The notes below the pieces were generated by a model. It made no database searches and had not been told where the DNA came from. It worked only from the letters and a program-made list of their open reading frames with translations. Of a DNA stretch of 64,000 nt, positions 22,685-33,428 are shown piece by piece. The stretch covers positions 33,127 to 97,126 of the forward strand of contig JABHEG010000200.1 in assembly GCA_018676675.1 (NCBI GenBank), written 5' to 3'. Position 1 is the stretch's first letter. Every line of letters begins with the position of its first letter. The translations under genes and the position numbers were made by a program. The stretch is from Lentisphaerota bacterium (GTDB lineage: Bacteria > Verrucomicrobiota > Lentisphaeria > Oligosphaerales > JABHEG01).

Positions 22685-23098
22685 AACGACCGGACAGGCG
22701 GCTCCGAACCCAGCTGCGCACAACCTTAAGCGATCCCGCTGCCCTGGAGCCATAGCAGAAACGCCCTGTTCGACCCCCACGCCGCCTCAAAATGAACTCA
22801 CGCGCGGCCGTGATACCTTTCTGGACGGGGTCTGGCTTGCATTCGCCTGCGACAGCCACTAATATCGGCACGCGAGTGCTGGATGGGAGTCCCCACGAAC
22901 CGATCAGATCACGTGACAGCTGCTGGCGGCAGAGACCTGTCCCGTGTCAGTATGTCGCGCGAACGGTCAGTATTGGCGTGTAAGCCACGGGAGGTGGAGG
23001 GAACAGCAGGAGGAGATGATGAAGTCCCCCTCTGTGGGCTGGGCTCCATCTCCTGTGTGTGGTAGCCGGACGAGTTGAGTGAACTGAGGAGGCGCACA

Positions 23099-24401
23099 TT
23101 GAAGAAATACCGTCTGCTGGCATTCTGCGTAGCATTCTGTGTTCCGGGGTCGGTGATGGCCTAGGATTTCGACCTTTCCGCATCCCCGACACCAGTCGGG
23201 TCGGGTGCGCGAGCCATGGGACAGGGCAATGCATTCATTGCGATCGCGGATGACGCGACTGCCGCATCCTGGAACCCGGGCGGGCTGTCGCAACTCGAGA
23301 AGCACGAACTCTCCCTGGCAGTGGAAGGCCTCTACGAACGCGCCAACATGAGCATATCGGGTCATCCGGAGTCCTCAAATACGCACGATTTCGAGCTCGC
23401 TGACCTGAACTACCTCAGTATTGTCTATCCGTTCCAGGCCATGGGCCGGAACATGGTCGTGTCCCTCAACTACCTGAAGCAATACCGCTACGGCAGGGAC
23501 CTGAGCTTCCGCACCGAAGAGCCACATCCCTGGATGCCCCCACCGTGGCAGTGGGTTAACGAACTCCGCATGGAGCAGGACGGGGAGCTGACGTCTCTCT
23601 CGCCTGCATTCGGTCTCGACATTACCAATCGACTTGCCGTCGGTCTCACCCTCAACGTGTGGAACCACGACGTGACCGGCGCAAGCAGGTTCGACAGGGA
23701 TGTGTACATAACAAGCCTTCAGGGAGACCCGACGACTGGCACTTGGTGGGCCCCACAAGACACAGTCTTCAAGAACGTCTACCGAGTGGAGAGAGGGTAT
23801 TCAGTGGTTCTCGGCGCGCTGTATCGCGCCTCCAAGAAGTGGACGTTCGGCGCTGTACTGAAGCCGGCTTACACTATGCACTTCGACCGTGACCTTCAGG
23901 CAACACTGCTATTCGAGGACTACGACGACAAGCTCCGGTTCCCGTTTGGTCGCGGGTGCGGGCGCGGCGTGGCGACCCTCCCAAACACTGACCCTGTCAA
24001 CCGATGTGACATGGACGCAATGGTCTCAGCACGAGTACTATGACAGCCGGTGGTTCTATGCGAACAATCCCCGGAACCCCCTGACACTTGAGAGCATGAG
24101 TGACGATGAGTGCGACGACACCTTCACGTGCCGTTTCGGCCTGGAATACCTGGTGGTCCGCGACGAATCCGTAGTTCCATTGCGCTGTGGCCTTGCCTAC
24201 GACCCGGGGCCTGCAGTGGACGAAATCAACGAGTATTACACAGCCAGCGTAGGCATGGGCTACCAGCGGGGCCGGTATATGCTCGACCTGGCCTACGAGT
24301 TGCGCTGTGGACGCGACGTCAGCGCCAATATTCGCGGGCTGACCACGTCCGAGGACAGGATGCGTCACCGGGCAGTGCTGTCCCTGATTGTGTATTTGTA
24401 G
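23099..24401 (+). pseudogene. FadL/OmpP1-like outer-membrane protein, disrupted
   Basis: TTG start 23099 encodes 'LKKYRLLAFCVAFCVPGSVMA', then in-frame TAG at 23162-23164, then homologous frame 'VGSGARAMGQGNAFIAIADDATAASWNPGG...' to about 23950, where the frame switches to that of ORF 23889..24401 ('GAGAAWRPSQTLTLSTDVTWTQWSQ...SLIVYL'). Confidence 0.8.
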
Positions 24402-24519
24402 GTGGAAAAGTAGGAATCTCCGCGCCGTAGACAGGCCGATTTGTGTGCACGCTCCGCTGGTGCAGGGCGTGTTGGTGGAGAAGGAAGAAACCGGGAACGC
24501 AGAGAAGGGAGCAGAACAT

Positions 24520-24794
24520 ACCAGGCGTATCAGGTACGGTGACATTGAAGCTGAACTCATCCGGAGCAACGGTTGACGTGAAGAAGAACGGCACGGTGGA
24601 AGTTGGCAACCTGCCTTCGTACCCCACAGGGCCAAGGGTTTGGGACGCAAGTTGCTGGCGGCGATGGCTATACGGTAAAGGCCACGTGCAAAAGCTGCTC
24701 AGCATCCGCCGAGAGTTCTCCAGCCGTGTCCGTAGGGAGTGGGTGGACGCCCATCCACGTGACGGTTGACTCGTGCACGTGCGCGGACAGCTGA
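24520..24794 (+). pseudogene. Frameshifted remnant of a beta-rich secreted-type protein
   Basis: 'VSGTVTLKLNSSGATVDVKKNGTVEVGNLPSYPTG' (frame of ORF 24443) continues plausibly as 'QGFGTQVAGGDGYTVKATCKSCSASAESSPAVSVGSGWTPIHVTVDSCTCADS*' in the frame of ORF 24603. Confidence 0.4.
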
Positions 24795-24942
24795 TAGTCG
24801 CGACCAAAGGCGCACGGTGATGCCGTCAGGCAGCGCCGTGCGCATCCCCCTCCACTTGTTGGCGAGGGGGGCGCTTGATCCACATTCCTCCTCACCCGAC
24901 ACCTCCCTTCCTTCGATCCTCCTCCTCAGGCGCGATGCTCTG

Positions 24943-26286
24943 TCACAGATAGAGAATCAGTGACAGAAGAATCCGATGCTGAAGCACGTCCTCCGAGGTA
25001 CTCAGACCGCGTATCCCACCACCGATCACATCCTTTCCCCAGCGCAGTTCGTAGGCCAAGTCCGCCATGAACCGACCTATCTGTAGTCCGACACCGACAC
25101 TCGCGGTGTAGTAGTCATCCACGTCGTCGACCGCGGGAGCTGGGTCGTAAGCCAGGCCACAGCGCAACGGAATCACATGGTCATCGCGAATCAACAGGTA
25201 CTCCGCCCCAAACCGACAAGATACGGTGTCGTCACACGTATCTCCTCCCGCATTCAGGCGCACTCCTGACAGCGGGTTGATCTCAGCATTGAAGTTGGTG
25301 TCATAGGCGATGTACTCGGACCAATCCGTCCAAGTCAGGTCCATCGAAAGAGTGAGCGCGTCTGACGGCCGGTACGCCGTCCCGAGCCCTGCGATGGTGG
25401 GCATCTCAAGGTCAACGTCAAAGTCCCAGTGAGTAGTGATTGGGGAGCCTGCGGGGGAAAGGACGTGGGACGTGAATCTCCGATCAAAATCCAGGTACAG
25501 CGTGTGACCGGGTTTGATCACGGCGCCGACGGTCCACTCCTTCGAGAAACGATAGAGGCCGCCAAGCACAAGTGAGTACCCATCCGTGACCGTGTAGGTA
25601 TCCGTAGACGAGTTGGCTGTGACTGATGTCCCTGGGGGGAGAGGAAAAAGCGTCGGAGTGATGGTCACTGTGCTGATCGAGTCCGTCTCATTCCGGTACT
25701 CGCTGGCGCCGGTGAGACCGTGGTTCCAGATATTGAACGCCAGCCCGAGAGACAGCTTGTCCGAGACCTCGATGCCGAACGCAGGTCCGAGTGACGTGAA
25801 GCTCCCGTGCTGAGCAAACGAGTACCTCTCAAGAACGTCAATCGTGGCAAAGGGAGTGATCAATCCTGTGGCGTAATTAAAGCGTGTATCCAGCTCTAAA
25901 CGGTACTGCTTCAGGTAGTTCAGCGAAGCCACGGCGTTCTTCTCGCGCCACTGAAACGGACAGACCAAGCTGAGATAGTTGAGATCTTCCAAGCCGAAGC
26001 TGTGCGTATTATTCGCCTCGGGGTGGCTCCCGGATGACAGATCTGAACGCCGGTAGAGCCCTTCCACCGCGAGAGAGAGTTCGGGCTTCTCGATTTGCGG
26101 CAAGCCCCCCGGATTCCAGGACGCAGCCGTTGCATCGTCAGCAACACCGATGAAAGCATTCGCCTGCCCCATAGCGCGAGCACCTGAGCCAACCGAGTTC
26201 GGTGATGCTCCCATGATCGGCTGTCCCGCCACCCAGCCGCACATGCCCATGGCTACCAAAACAACACACAGCTTGCGCATCGCCAT
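24943..26286 (-). CDS. Outer-membrane protein, FadL/OmpP1-like (intact paralogue of 23099..24401)
   Basis: Signal peptide 'MAMRKLCVVLVAMGMCGWVAGQ'; 'GSGARAMGQANAFIGVADDATAASWNPGGLPQIEK'; beta-barrel-like alternation; C-terminal 'ILLSLILYL'. Confidence 0.72.
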   Translation of the reverse strand: MAMRKLCVVLVAMGMCGWVAGQPIMGASPNSVGSGARAMGQANAFIGVADDATAASWNPGGLPQIEKPELSLAVEGLYRRSDLSSGSHPEANNTHSFGLEDLNYLSLVCPFQWREKNAVASLNYLKQYRLELDTRFNYATGLITPFATIDVLERYSFAQHGSFTSLGPAFGIEVSDKLSLGLAFNIWNHGLTGASEYRNETDSISTVTITPTLFPLPPGTSVTANSSTDTYTVTDGYSLVLGGLYRFSKEWTVGAVIKPGHTLYLDFDRRFTSHVLSPAGSPITTHWDFDVDLEMPTIAGLGTAYRPSDALTLSMDLTWTDWSEYIAYDTNFNAEINPLSGVRLNAGGDTCDDTVSCRFGAEYLLIRDDHVIPLRCGLAYDPAPAVDDVDDYYTASVGVGLQIGRFMADLAYELRWGKDVIGGGIRGLSTSEDVLQHRILLSLILYL

Positions 26287-26661
26287 CTCCTGAAGTCTCC
26301 CTCACTGACGACTATCGGGAAGATGCCCTCGCCAGCCGGCAATGGCACAACGCGAAATGCCTGGGCCCACGCTAATGAGTTCAGCCCAGAATCACGCCTA
26401 ACGTCTCAGCCGGAACAGGTGACAGCCTCGCCTCCAAACCACATAACGTGTAAGTTTAGGGGGTCAGGAGCACCTGTGCAAACGGGTTCAGAAAGAGGCA
26501 AAATGAGTGTGCGTTTCTGCCCATTCGCCTCTGTTGCCCGAAGCATGGCACGGACTGGCCTGCCCCACGTACTTGGGACGGGGCAAGAGAAGCCGTTCCG
26601 TCCACGCGGACGGGGGGCGCTCCCAATGCCGAGCACCGCAACAGAATCTCGGAGAACACAC

Positions 26662-29600
26662 ATGAGAACCGAACGAATCCAGGCAATCGCTCACGCGGCG
26701 CTTCGAGTCTCTGTGCTGGGGGTGCTGGGCCTGGTGTGTCCTGTCCGTGCCGACCTGATCATCGACGACTTCGAGAGTGGGAAGGCCGGCGAACGTCCAG
26801 CGTTTGGGTTGGTCATCGAGGAAGGAGCAGCTACGGCCCGCATCACCGATCGGCTTGCCGCCTCCGGGAAGCACGCCGTCGAGTTCCGGGATGCAGCAAA
26901 CGTGACGCCCTGGAAACCACACATCTGCGTGGAGTTAAAGCCACGTCCGGGGGAGGTCCACTTTGCCTGTGATGTGCTCAACGACCAATCAACCCCCGCC
27001 CTGCTGAAATTCGAGTTCCGGGATTGGAGCAACCGCAAGCACTTCCTGACCGGGCCCCAGGTACAAATCGACCCCAAGGGTACCGTCATCGCCGGAACGC
27101 GGGAGATCGGCCGCATCCCGCTGGGTCAGTGGATGCACCTCGATATCACGTTCCGCCATGGGCCTGGAAGCGCCAACACGTTTGATGTCGCCCTGAAGCC
27201 GTACGAGGGCAAGACCATCACGGGAAGCGGGATCCCGTTTGAGTCGGGGGAATTCGGAGTCTGCACCTGGTTTGGTGTCACTGGGATGAGCCAACAGGAG
27301 GCGGTCTTCCTCATCGACAACATCGAGCTTGCGGCAACGGCTGATCGTCTCCCGCTGACGAACGAGGACGTGCTGGCCGATCTCCCGCTCGACGAAGGAA
27401 TGGGAACAGAAGCCCGGGACCGGTCCGGGAACGGAAACCATGGAGGCATCTTCGCGCACTGGGTCAAAGGTGCGTTTGGCGAGGCCTTGCGCATGAATGG
27501 CTTCCATGGCGTCAGCCTACCGGACACGCCGGCGCTGACGTTGGGGGAACTCCCCTTTGCCGTCGAGGCCTGGATCGCCCCCGAACAGCTGGACCGGAGG
27601 ATTGTCGAACGCCGAGTAGGCCGGCGCAGGCAGATGAGCCTCTGGGCGCTGCACTCGACTTCGGCCGGAGAGATCGCTCTGATCCTCAGTAACCGCGGGC
27701 GCAATCGCTGGTACCGCTCGCAGGGCAACGCCCGCCTGACAGTCGGGGAGTGGAACCACGTCGTCGTCTCGGTTGCCCCACGGAAACGCCAGGTTGCGTT
27801 CGTCCTGAATGGTGAGCCCGCCGGGACGAGTTCCCTGTCCTCAATGCACCTGCCTGCCCTGCAGATCGCAGGCAACATCATGCTCGGTGGGCACTATGCA
27901 CCGTTCAGGGGGTTGATGGGAAGGGTCCGCATACACAACCGGGCTGTGACAGCAGACGAGGCACAGCGTGCGTATGCGTCGGGTCTGAAGCGTTACACAT
28001 CGACGCAACACACATTAAACAAAGGAAGCCTGCCCATGGAGGACGCGAGTCGACCGATGCCGATGCGCATACGTGGCGTGGAAGCACGCCCCGCATCGGC
28101 TGATCCCGAGCAGTACATACAGTACCTGGTAGAGACACGGTGCAATGTCAGCACGGTCGGGTCAATGTTCGGGACCGGTTGGGCCCTCTTCCCCACCGAC
28201 CGGCTCCCCATCCACCCCAAGATGGACCCGGAATGGCTCCCGGCCGTGCTCAAAGAGGCACACAAACACGGTATCCGACTGACCTGCTGGAACTGCTTCA
28301 ACATTCAGGACACGCGGCGGGTGGAGGACTTCCAGATCGCCAAACGGTTCCCGCAGTGGGCGATGGAGTACATCAAAAATCCGGCCCGGGAGTACCCGCC
28401 GAGAGTGGGGATGTGCCTGCTCTCCTCGCCCTACATCCAGCACCACGCAGAATTCATGAAAGAAGTCGTGCGCCAGGGCGTCGATGCCATGTGGTTTGAC
28501 GGCGTCTACCTGGGTGGAGCCCCCCACCCGCTGCAGCCGGGCTGCGTCTGCGCATTCTGCCGTGATCAATTCCGCAGAGACTATGGGCTCGACCTCCCCA
28601 AACAGGTTGACTGGACCGATCTGACCTTCAAGAAATGGGTGCGCTGGCGCAATGAAAAACTGATTGCCACGGCGACCCACTTCGCAGACGAAATCCGCTC
28701 GGAAAGCCCAGGAATGTCGGTGACCTTCAACTACAACATGTGGCCCTTCGGGACCAAGGACTGGCAGACCGGAATCCCGCTGTGGAAGACATCAGCCTAC
28801 GGGGTATCGCAGCATGCCTACTCCGGCAGCGACAACCTGCGCTGGGTCATGTTGGGGTACAAGGGCCGCCTCACCCATGACCTGAACCCCGACCACTCGG
28901 ATATGTGGCGGACGGGTGATCCCAGCTTCAGCTTTGCGGGGTCCGCAGCTGATGAGGAGCGCTACGAACGCAACATGAACCTGTTCGTGCTGGCCGGACC
29001 AACCTATGGCACGATTCCCTGGCGGAGCCGGCGCCATCCACAGGTCATCCGCAAGGGAAACGACCTGCTGGCCGACGTGGAAGCCTACTTCAGCAAGGAA
29101 CAGATACGGCACACCGGGGTTGTCCTTTCCCAGAACACACACGACTTCTGGGGACACCTTCCCGGAACAGACAACCTGATCGACTACCGGGACGCGATTC
29201 TCGGCACCTGGCTCCTGTTGACGGAGAACCACATGCCATTCGAATTCGTTTTCGACAACCAACTCGGAAGAGACGACCTGAAAGGCTACGAAGCACTTGT
29301 TCTGCCGAACATGGCTTGTGTGTCCGATCCCCAGGCCGACACAATCAGAGATTGGGTGAACGATGGTGGCCATCTGGTCTTGACCGGAAGCACGGGACAG
29401 TTCGATGAGTGGGGAGAAGCGCGGCAGAGGCATGCCTTCAGGGACTGGACAGCGCAGAAGTCGACGGTAGCGGGCAAAGGACGCGTCGATTACGTGGAAA
29501 CGGACCCAGGGCTGGTGTTTGGCCGGCAGCGCAACCAGCGACCGGGAAAGACGCTCCTGGCCGCTTTGCAGCGCCCAACGCCACCATTTGGTGTCACGGC

Positions 29601-29964
29601 GCCCCCCTACGTTGCGGTCAACGCATTCTGGAACCCTCGCCACGATGAGATCTGGGTCCATCTGCTGAATGCATCGTACTTCTACATGCACGGGAAGGAC
29701 TGCGGATTCCGCGGCGTGAACCGGCCGCCCACCACCACGCAGGACCTGGCCAGCGATGGGCAGATGACCCGGCTGAGCGCGGCAGACGACGGGCCGCTGT
29801 ACAAGCACCGACCGGTCCAAGGCATCACCGTTGCGGTGAACAGATGGTCGGTTGCGGCAGCCAGGACCGTGCGCAGTACGCAGACACTTGAGATCAGAGA
29901 TGGGCGAGTCGTGCTCCCGGAACTTGACCTCCACGAGGTGATCGTGCTGAAACTGCGGCGCTGA
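26662..29964 (+). CDS. Secreted LamG-containing GH-like protein
   Basis: In-frame ATG 26662 with signal peptide; LamG 'LPLDEGMGTEARDRSGNGNHGGIF...ALRMNGFHGVSLP'; TIM-barrel-like 'GVDAMWFDGVYLGGAPHPLQPGCVCAFCRDQF'; 'LTGSTGQFDEWG' beta-galactosidase-like region. Confidence 0.65.
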   Translation: MRTERIQAIAHAALRVSVLGVLGLVCPVRADLIIDDFESGKAGERPAFGLVIEEGAATARITDRLAASGKHAVEFRDAANVTPWKPHICVELKPRPGEVHFACDVLNDQSTPALLKFEFRDWSNRKHFLTGPQVQIDPKGTVIAGTREIGRIPLGQWMHLDITFRHGPGSANTFDVALKPYEGKTITGSGIPFESGEFGVCTWFGVTGMSQQEAVFLIDNIELAATADRLPLTNEDVLADLPLDEGMGTEARDRSGNGNHGGIFAHWVKGAFGEALRMNGFHGVSLPDTPALTLGELPFAVEAWIAPEQLDRRIVERRVGRRRQMSLWALHSTSAGEIALILSNRGRNRWYRSQGNARLTVGEWNHVVVSVAPRKRQVAFVLNGEPAGTSSLSSMHLPALQIAGNIMLGGHYAPFRGLMGRVRIHNRAVTADEAQRAYASGLKRYTSTQHTLNKGSLPMEDASRPMPMRIRGVEARPASADPEQYIQYLVETRCNVSTVGSMFGTGWALFPTDRLPIHPKMDPEWLPAVLKEAHKHGIRLTCWNCFNIQDTRRVEDFQIAKRFPQWAMEYIKNPAREYPPRVGMCLLSSPYIQHHAEFMKEVVRQGVDAMWFDGVYLGGAPHPLQPGCVCAFCRDQFRRDYGLDLPKQVDWTDLTFKKWVRWRNEKLIATATHFADEIRSESPGMSVTFNYNMWPFGTKDWQTGIPLWKTSAYGVSQHAYSGSDNLRWVMLGYKGRLTHDLNPDHSDMWRTGDPSFSFAGSAADEERYERNMNLFVLAGPTYGTIPWRSRRHPQVIRKGNDLLADVEAYFSKEQIRHTGVVLSQNTHDFWGHLPGTDNLIDYRDAILGTWLLLTENHMPFEFVFDNQLGRDDLKGYEALVLPNMACVSDPQADTIRDWVNDGGHLVLTGSTGQFDEWGEARQRHAFRDWTAQKSTVAGKGRVDYVETDPGLVFGRQRNQRPGKTLLAALQRPTPPFGVTAPPYVAVNAFWNPRHDEIWVHLLNASYFYMHGKDCGFRGVNRPPTTTQDLASDGQMTRLSAADDGPLYKHRPVQGITVAVNRWSVAAARTVRSTQTLEIRDGRVVLPELDLHEVIVLKLRR

Positions 29965-30061
29965 GAGGGTGGCCCGAGCTGTCTTCCTGGGGAACCGCAT
30001 CCGGAACGCGTTGAGACCACGGCGGGGACCGCCGCTCTCCACGTTGGCTGCGCTTGACCTC

Positions 30062-30092
30062 AATGTGGGAGGCGGTGCCATCCGGCGACCTC
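30062..30092 (+). repeat. REP-like core copy
   Basis: Exact 31-nt match to 19340-19370; preceded by CCACGTTGGC as in the other copy. Confidence 0.8.
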
Positions 30093-30211
30093 TTCCTGGA
30101 TGCACGTTCCGCCGCCCAATCTTGCTCACCCACGGCACAGCCGAGCTTGCGAGAAGGGCGGAGCCAACGCCGTAGGGGTCGTCTTACGGCTTAAGTCAAC
30201 GCCATTCCCCA

Positions 30212-31270
30212 CTAAAGGCTCTTGGACAGTGGGTTTTCGTCGACGACCTCGGAGATCGCGAGGAGACTCTCCTGCCAGCGATCCTTGGGGATATCCTCGG
30301 TAATACCGATGATCACACGATTGGTCTCACGACCGAGGGCCACGAAGTCCCGAGTCGTCTCGCGGATGACCTCGAGCGAAGCAAGATGCAGCGATGAAGG
30401 GAAGTTGATCCAGAGGACCTTGTCGGGCCAGGCGTCCAAGGCTTCGGCCAGCGACATGTCGGTGTCGGGGGCCGGTGTGAAGGCCTCGATGTAGTCCAGA
30501 GGCGCAGCTGCCACGGCCGCCGCCCACGGGCGGTTGTTGCCGTCCAGGTGGGTGCCTTGGAGCTTGCCTTTGGGACGGAAGAGCTCTGCGCACTCCTCAT
30601 AGCAGGGCACACAGAATTCCTTGAAACGGGGCACGCCCATGACCTCCGGCACTTCGTTTCCCCCGTAATTGGCGTGGGTGATGGGCGAATCGGCCAGGAT
30701 CGGGTAGACTCCTCGGCGACTTTCACGCATGACCCGCTCGAGCTCAAGGACCTCATCACGCCGGTCGAGCCACTCAAACGCAAATGTCTCGACCCCCATC
30801 CAGGAGATCATGATCTCATGCAGCGGCGTGAGGCCGATGCCTCCCCGCAAGATCACGTCCTCCCCCATCCATTGCTCTGCAGTTACGTAGCGGTCGTAAG
30901 TAGCGAAGTACTCTCTGCAGGCCACCATGTGCTTGAGGACGCTGTAGTCCTCGGGTCCCTTGAAGAGCTTCTCGACAGCCCAGCTGGTGAAACCGGCAGG
31001 CTCCCGGACCTCAGAGACCTCCCCGACCGGGGTGTACGTCACACGTTTGACCCGCGGCTTACCATCTTCAGCGTAGGTGTGCGTCTCTGTGCGACACCCG
31101 GGTGTCCGGACGCCACACACGGGTTGCTGTCGGTTCACGATGCACAGGCCGTCGTTACGCAACTGTCGTTCCACCGAGCACTGGGGGATCATCCCTTCGT
31201 AGATGGTGAAGGGAATCTTGTCCACAGGCTCTCCGCGGAGTACGGCCATCACACGTTCGCGAGGTGTCAC
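30212..31270 (-). CDS. Uroporphyrinogen decarboxylase (URO-D) superfamily protein
   Basis: 'MTPRERVMAVLRGEPVDKIPFTIYE' start typical of URO-D-like/methyltransferase proteins; 'KLQGTHLDGNNRPW'. Confidence 0.75.
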   Translation of the reverse strand: MTPRERVMAVLRGEPVDKIPFTIYEGMIPQCSVERQLRNDGLCIVNRQQPVCGVRTPGCRTETHTYAEDGKPRVKRVTYTPVGEVSEVREPAGFTSWAVEKLFKGPEDYSVLKHMVACREYFATYDRYVTAEQWMGEDVILRGGIGLTPLHEIMISWMGVETFAFEWLDRRDEVLELERVMRESRRGVYPILADSPITHANYGGNEVPEVMGVPRFKEFCVPCYEECAELFRPKGKLQGTHLDGNNRPWAAAVAAAPLDYIEAFTPAPDTDMSLAEALDAWPDKVLWINFPSSLHLASLEVIRETTRDFVALGRETNRVIIGITEDIPKDRWQESLLAISEVVDENPLSKSL

Positions 31271-31390
31271 TGCAACTCTCCTCTGTGAATCCGAGTCTAC
31301 CCCAGGTGTACCCTACCTGCCTCTTGGGTGGGACTCAACCCAACGGAGCCCCACTGTCCAGGGCATCGCGTCAAGGAGACAGCAGTCACA

Positions 31391-32092
31391 ATGGACTTCC
31401 CAACTCCACTGCTCACCGGAACGCTCATCCGACGCTACAAGCGTTTCTTCGCCGACGTGTTACTGGACAGTGGTGAAACGGTGACAGCCCACTGCCCGAA
31501 CACAGGCCGCATGAGTACCTGTGCGGAAACGGGCTGGAAGGTCGCCCTGAGTCCCGCAACGAATCCCAAGCGCAAGCTTGCCTACACCTGGGAACTCGTG
31601 CACAACGGGCAGTGCTGGATTTGCGTCAACACGCTGCTGGCCAACCGGGTTGCGGCTGAAGGAATCACCGCGGGACACATCCCTGAGCTGGCAGGCTATG
31701 ACAGGCTCCTGCGCGAGCAAACAATCGCCCCGAGCTGTCGAATTGACCTGGTGCTGGAACGCCCGGGCGAGCGCTGCCTGGTGGAGGTCAAAAACGTGAC
31801 GCTCGTGGGGGAGGATGGGGCCTATTGCTTCCCGGATGCAGTGACGGCGCGGGGCCTGAAACACCTTCACGAGTTGGGGAAGGCAACGGCGAAGGGTGAT
31901 CGAGCCGTCATGCTGTACGTGGTCCAACGCTCGGATGGACAGGGCTTCCGCCCGGCCCGGGAGATAGACCCGGACTACGCCCACGGGCTTCGGAAGGCGG
32001 CCGCAAAAGGCGTAGAGATATTCGCCTACAGGACGCACTCATCACTGCAGTCCGTTGCCGTCTCCGAGGCCGTTCCCGTACTGCCGTTCTGA
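31391..32092 (+). CDS. sfsA: SfsA (sugar fermentation stimulation / DNA-RNA nuclease) family protein
   Basis: In-frame ATG 31391; 'LIRRYKRFFADVLLDSGETVTAHCPNTGRMSTC', 'LVEVKNVTLVGEDGAYCFPDAVTARGLKHLHEL'. Confidence 0.95.
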   Translation: MDFPTPLLTGTLIRRYKRFFADVLLDSGETVTAHCPNTGRMSTCAETGWKVALSPATNPKRKLAYTWELVHNGQCWICVNTLLANRVAAEGITAGHIPELAGYDRLLREQTIAPSCRIDLVLERPGERCLVEVKNVTLVGEDGAYCFPDAVTARGLKHLHELGKATAKGDRAVMLYVVQRSDGQGFRPAREIDPDYAHGLRKAAAKGVEIFAYRTHSSLQSVAVSEAVPVLPF

Positions 32093-32111
32093 GCTCAGAA
32101 GACGCTGAGTT

Positions 32112-32663
32112 TTACTCGGTGAGGAGGCGCTCCAGGATCACGGCAAGATCCGCTTCAGGCCTCAAGCCCACGAGCTTCTCCTGCTGTTTGCCACCCTTGT
32201 AGATCCGAATGTCAGGGATTGGGCCTACTCCTGCCGTTCGAGCCAGTTCCCCGGATTCCTCGGCGTTGACTGTCATGATCGCCACACGCCCGGCGAACGC
32301 ATCAGCCAGCGAGTGAATCCTCGGCTTCATCATCTCACAGAAACCGCACGTGTCCGTGTAGAACTTGACCAGGGCGACCTCGTTCTCCGCCAGTGCCTTC
32401 TCGAATTCGGCACTCCCGGTTATGTGGGTTACGTGTGCCGAGGGAGTGAAGTCAACCGTCGCCCCCATTCCGCCGCCCCTCTGCGTGGGCGTCCTGGGCG
32501 GCAAGACCATCAGAATCATGATACCCAACATGGCGCCGAATAACACGCCCCCCTGGGGGCTGCAGGAGATGGGGCAGGATCCCCCCTTCTTCTTTGCCCA
32601 TTGCCCGACTAACGCACCGACAAGCCCACCGATCAGAGCTCCGAACACGACCTTTGTTATCAT
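32112..32663 (-). CDS. Membrane-anchored thioredoxin-like protein
   Basis: N-terminal hydrophobic segments; 'LVKFYTDTCGFCEMMKPRIHSLADAF' CGFC active site. Confidence 0.85.
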   Translation of the reverse strand: MITKVVFGALIGGLVGALVGQWAKKKGGSCPISCSPQGGVLFGAMLGIMILMVLPPRTPTQRGGGMGATVDFTPSAHVTHITGSAEFEKALAENEVALVKFYTDTCGFCEMMKPRIHSLADAFAGRVAIMTVNAEESGELARTAGVGPIPDIRIYKGGKQQEKLVGLRPEADLAVILERLLTE

Positions 32664-33110
32664 CCGCCTCGCCTCCTGTTCAGATACCTTCCTCTAGCGT
32701 ACCCCGGCCAGAGCACCGTCTTAGTATACGTCGAGGTTCACCTTTCGTCGGCTGCAAGCCCCCTCCCGGGGGCGGTTCTCCCATGCGAAGGGCGCCTCAG
32801 TTCCATGCGTTTGGACCAGGTGTAGGGGGCAGGATGTTCCATATGATCGCACATTTCTCTGGGGAACCTGAGCAACCGAGGTCACATCGGGACCGTTCCG
32901 AGGCGTAGCGCTCGTCTGTAACTTCGGACTGTCAATCAGAGCCGCGACTAACGCATTCGCGTCAAGCTAAGGTGTAATCCGTTCTTCGACAGCGTAGTAC
33001 ACCACGACAAACGATGATATCACAGCCACCGTCTACGTGGTGACCCGTCGCGCGAATGGCGGCCACCGGGGGAGCCGCCGGTCCAATGCCATCGATTCAG
33101 GGCGTTCGGT

Positions 33111-33168
33111 GTACGTAGTTCCGCGTTCACGCGGCCCGGACAAGCCGTCTGAAGACGGAACTACGTAC
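33111..33168. repeat. 13-bp perfect inverted repeat GTACGTAGTTCCG / CGGAACTACGTAC
   Basis: Arms 33111-33123 and 33156-33168. Confidence 0.85.
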
Positions 33169-33356
33169 GGTTCACTCGTCCGCTCTGGCCGATGTGTGCT
33201 CAAGTCAATAACAGGAGCCGCCGGTCCCCCAGTGGTTGCACGCTCTGAGCCTGCCGAATGGGGGCCTGGTTCAGAGCCCCGGCTCCTCTGCCGCAGGAAC
33301 TTACGGCTTGGCTTGACGCGAATGCGCGACTTACGGGAGCGGTATGTCCCCTCCGT

Positions 33357-33428
33357 CAGAGCCGCGACTTACGGGAGCGGGCGTCTTGGCGTCGTCCCCG
33401 GAAACCGCTCCCGTAAGTCGCGGCTCTG
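33357..33428. repeat. 24-bp perfect inverted repeat, 24-nt spacer
   Basis: CAGAGCCGCGACTTACGGGAGCGG (33357-33380) and its exact reverse complement (33405-33428); partial third copy CGCGACTTACGGGAGCGG at 33325-33342. Confidence 0.9.

Noticed and set aside
28792-30138. 448-aa minus-strand ORF
   Set aside because: Antisense to the LamG/GH-like CDS and running into a REP-like repeat; no domain.
33357-33428. CRISPR-like repeat array
   Set aside because: Copies are inverted and irregularly spaced, with no uniform spacers and no cas genes.
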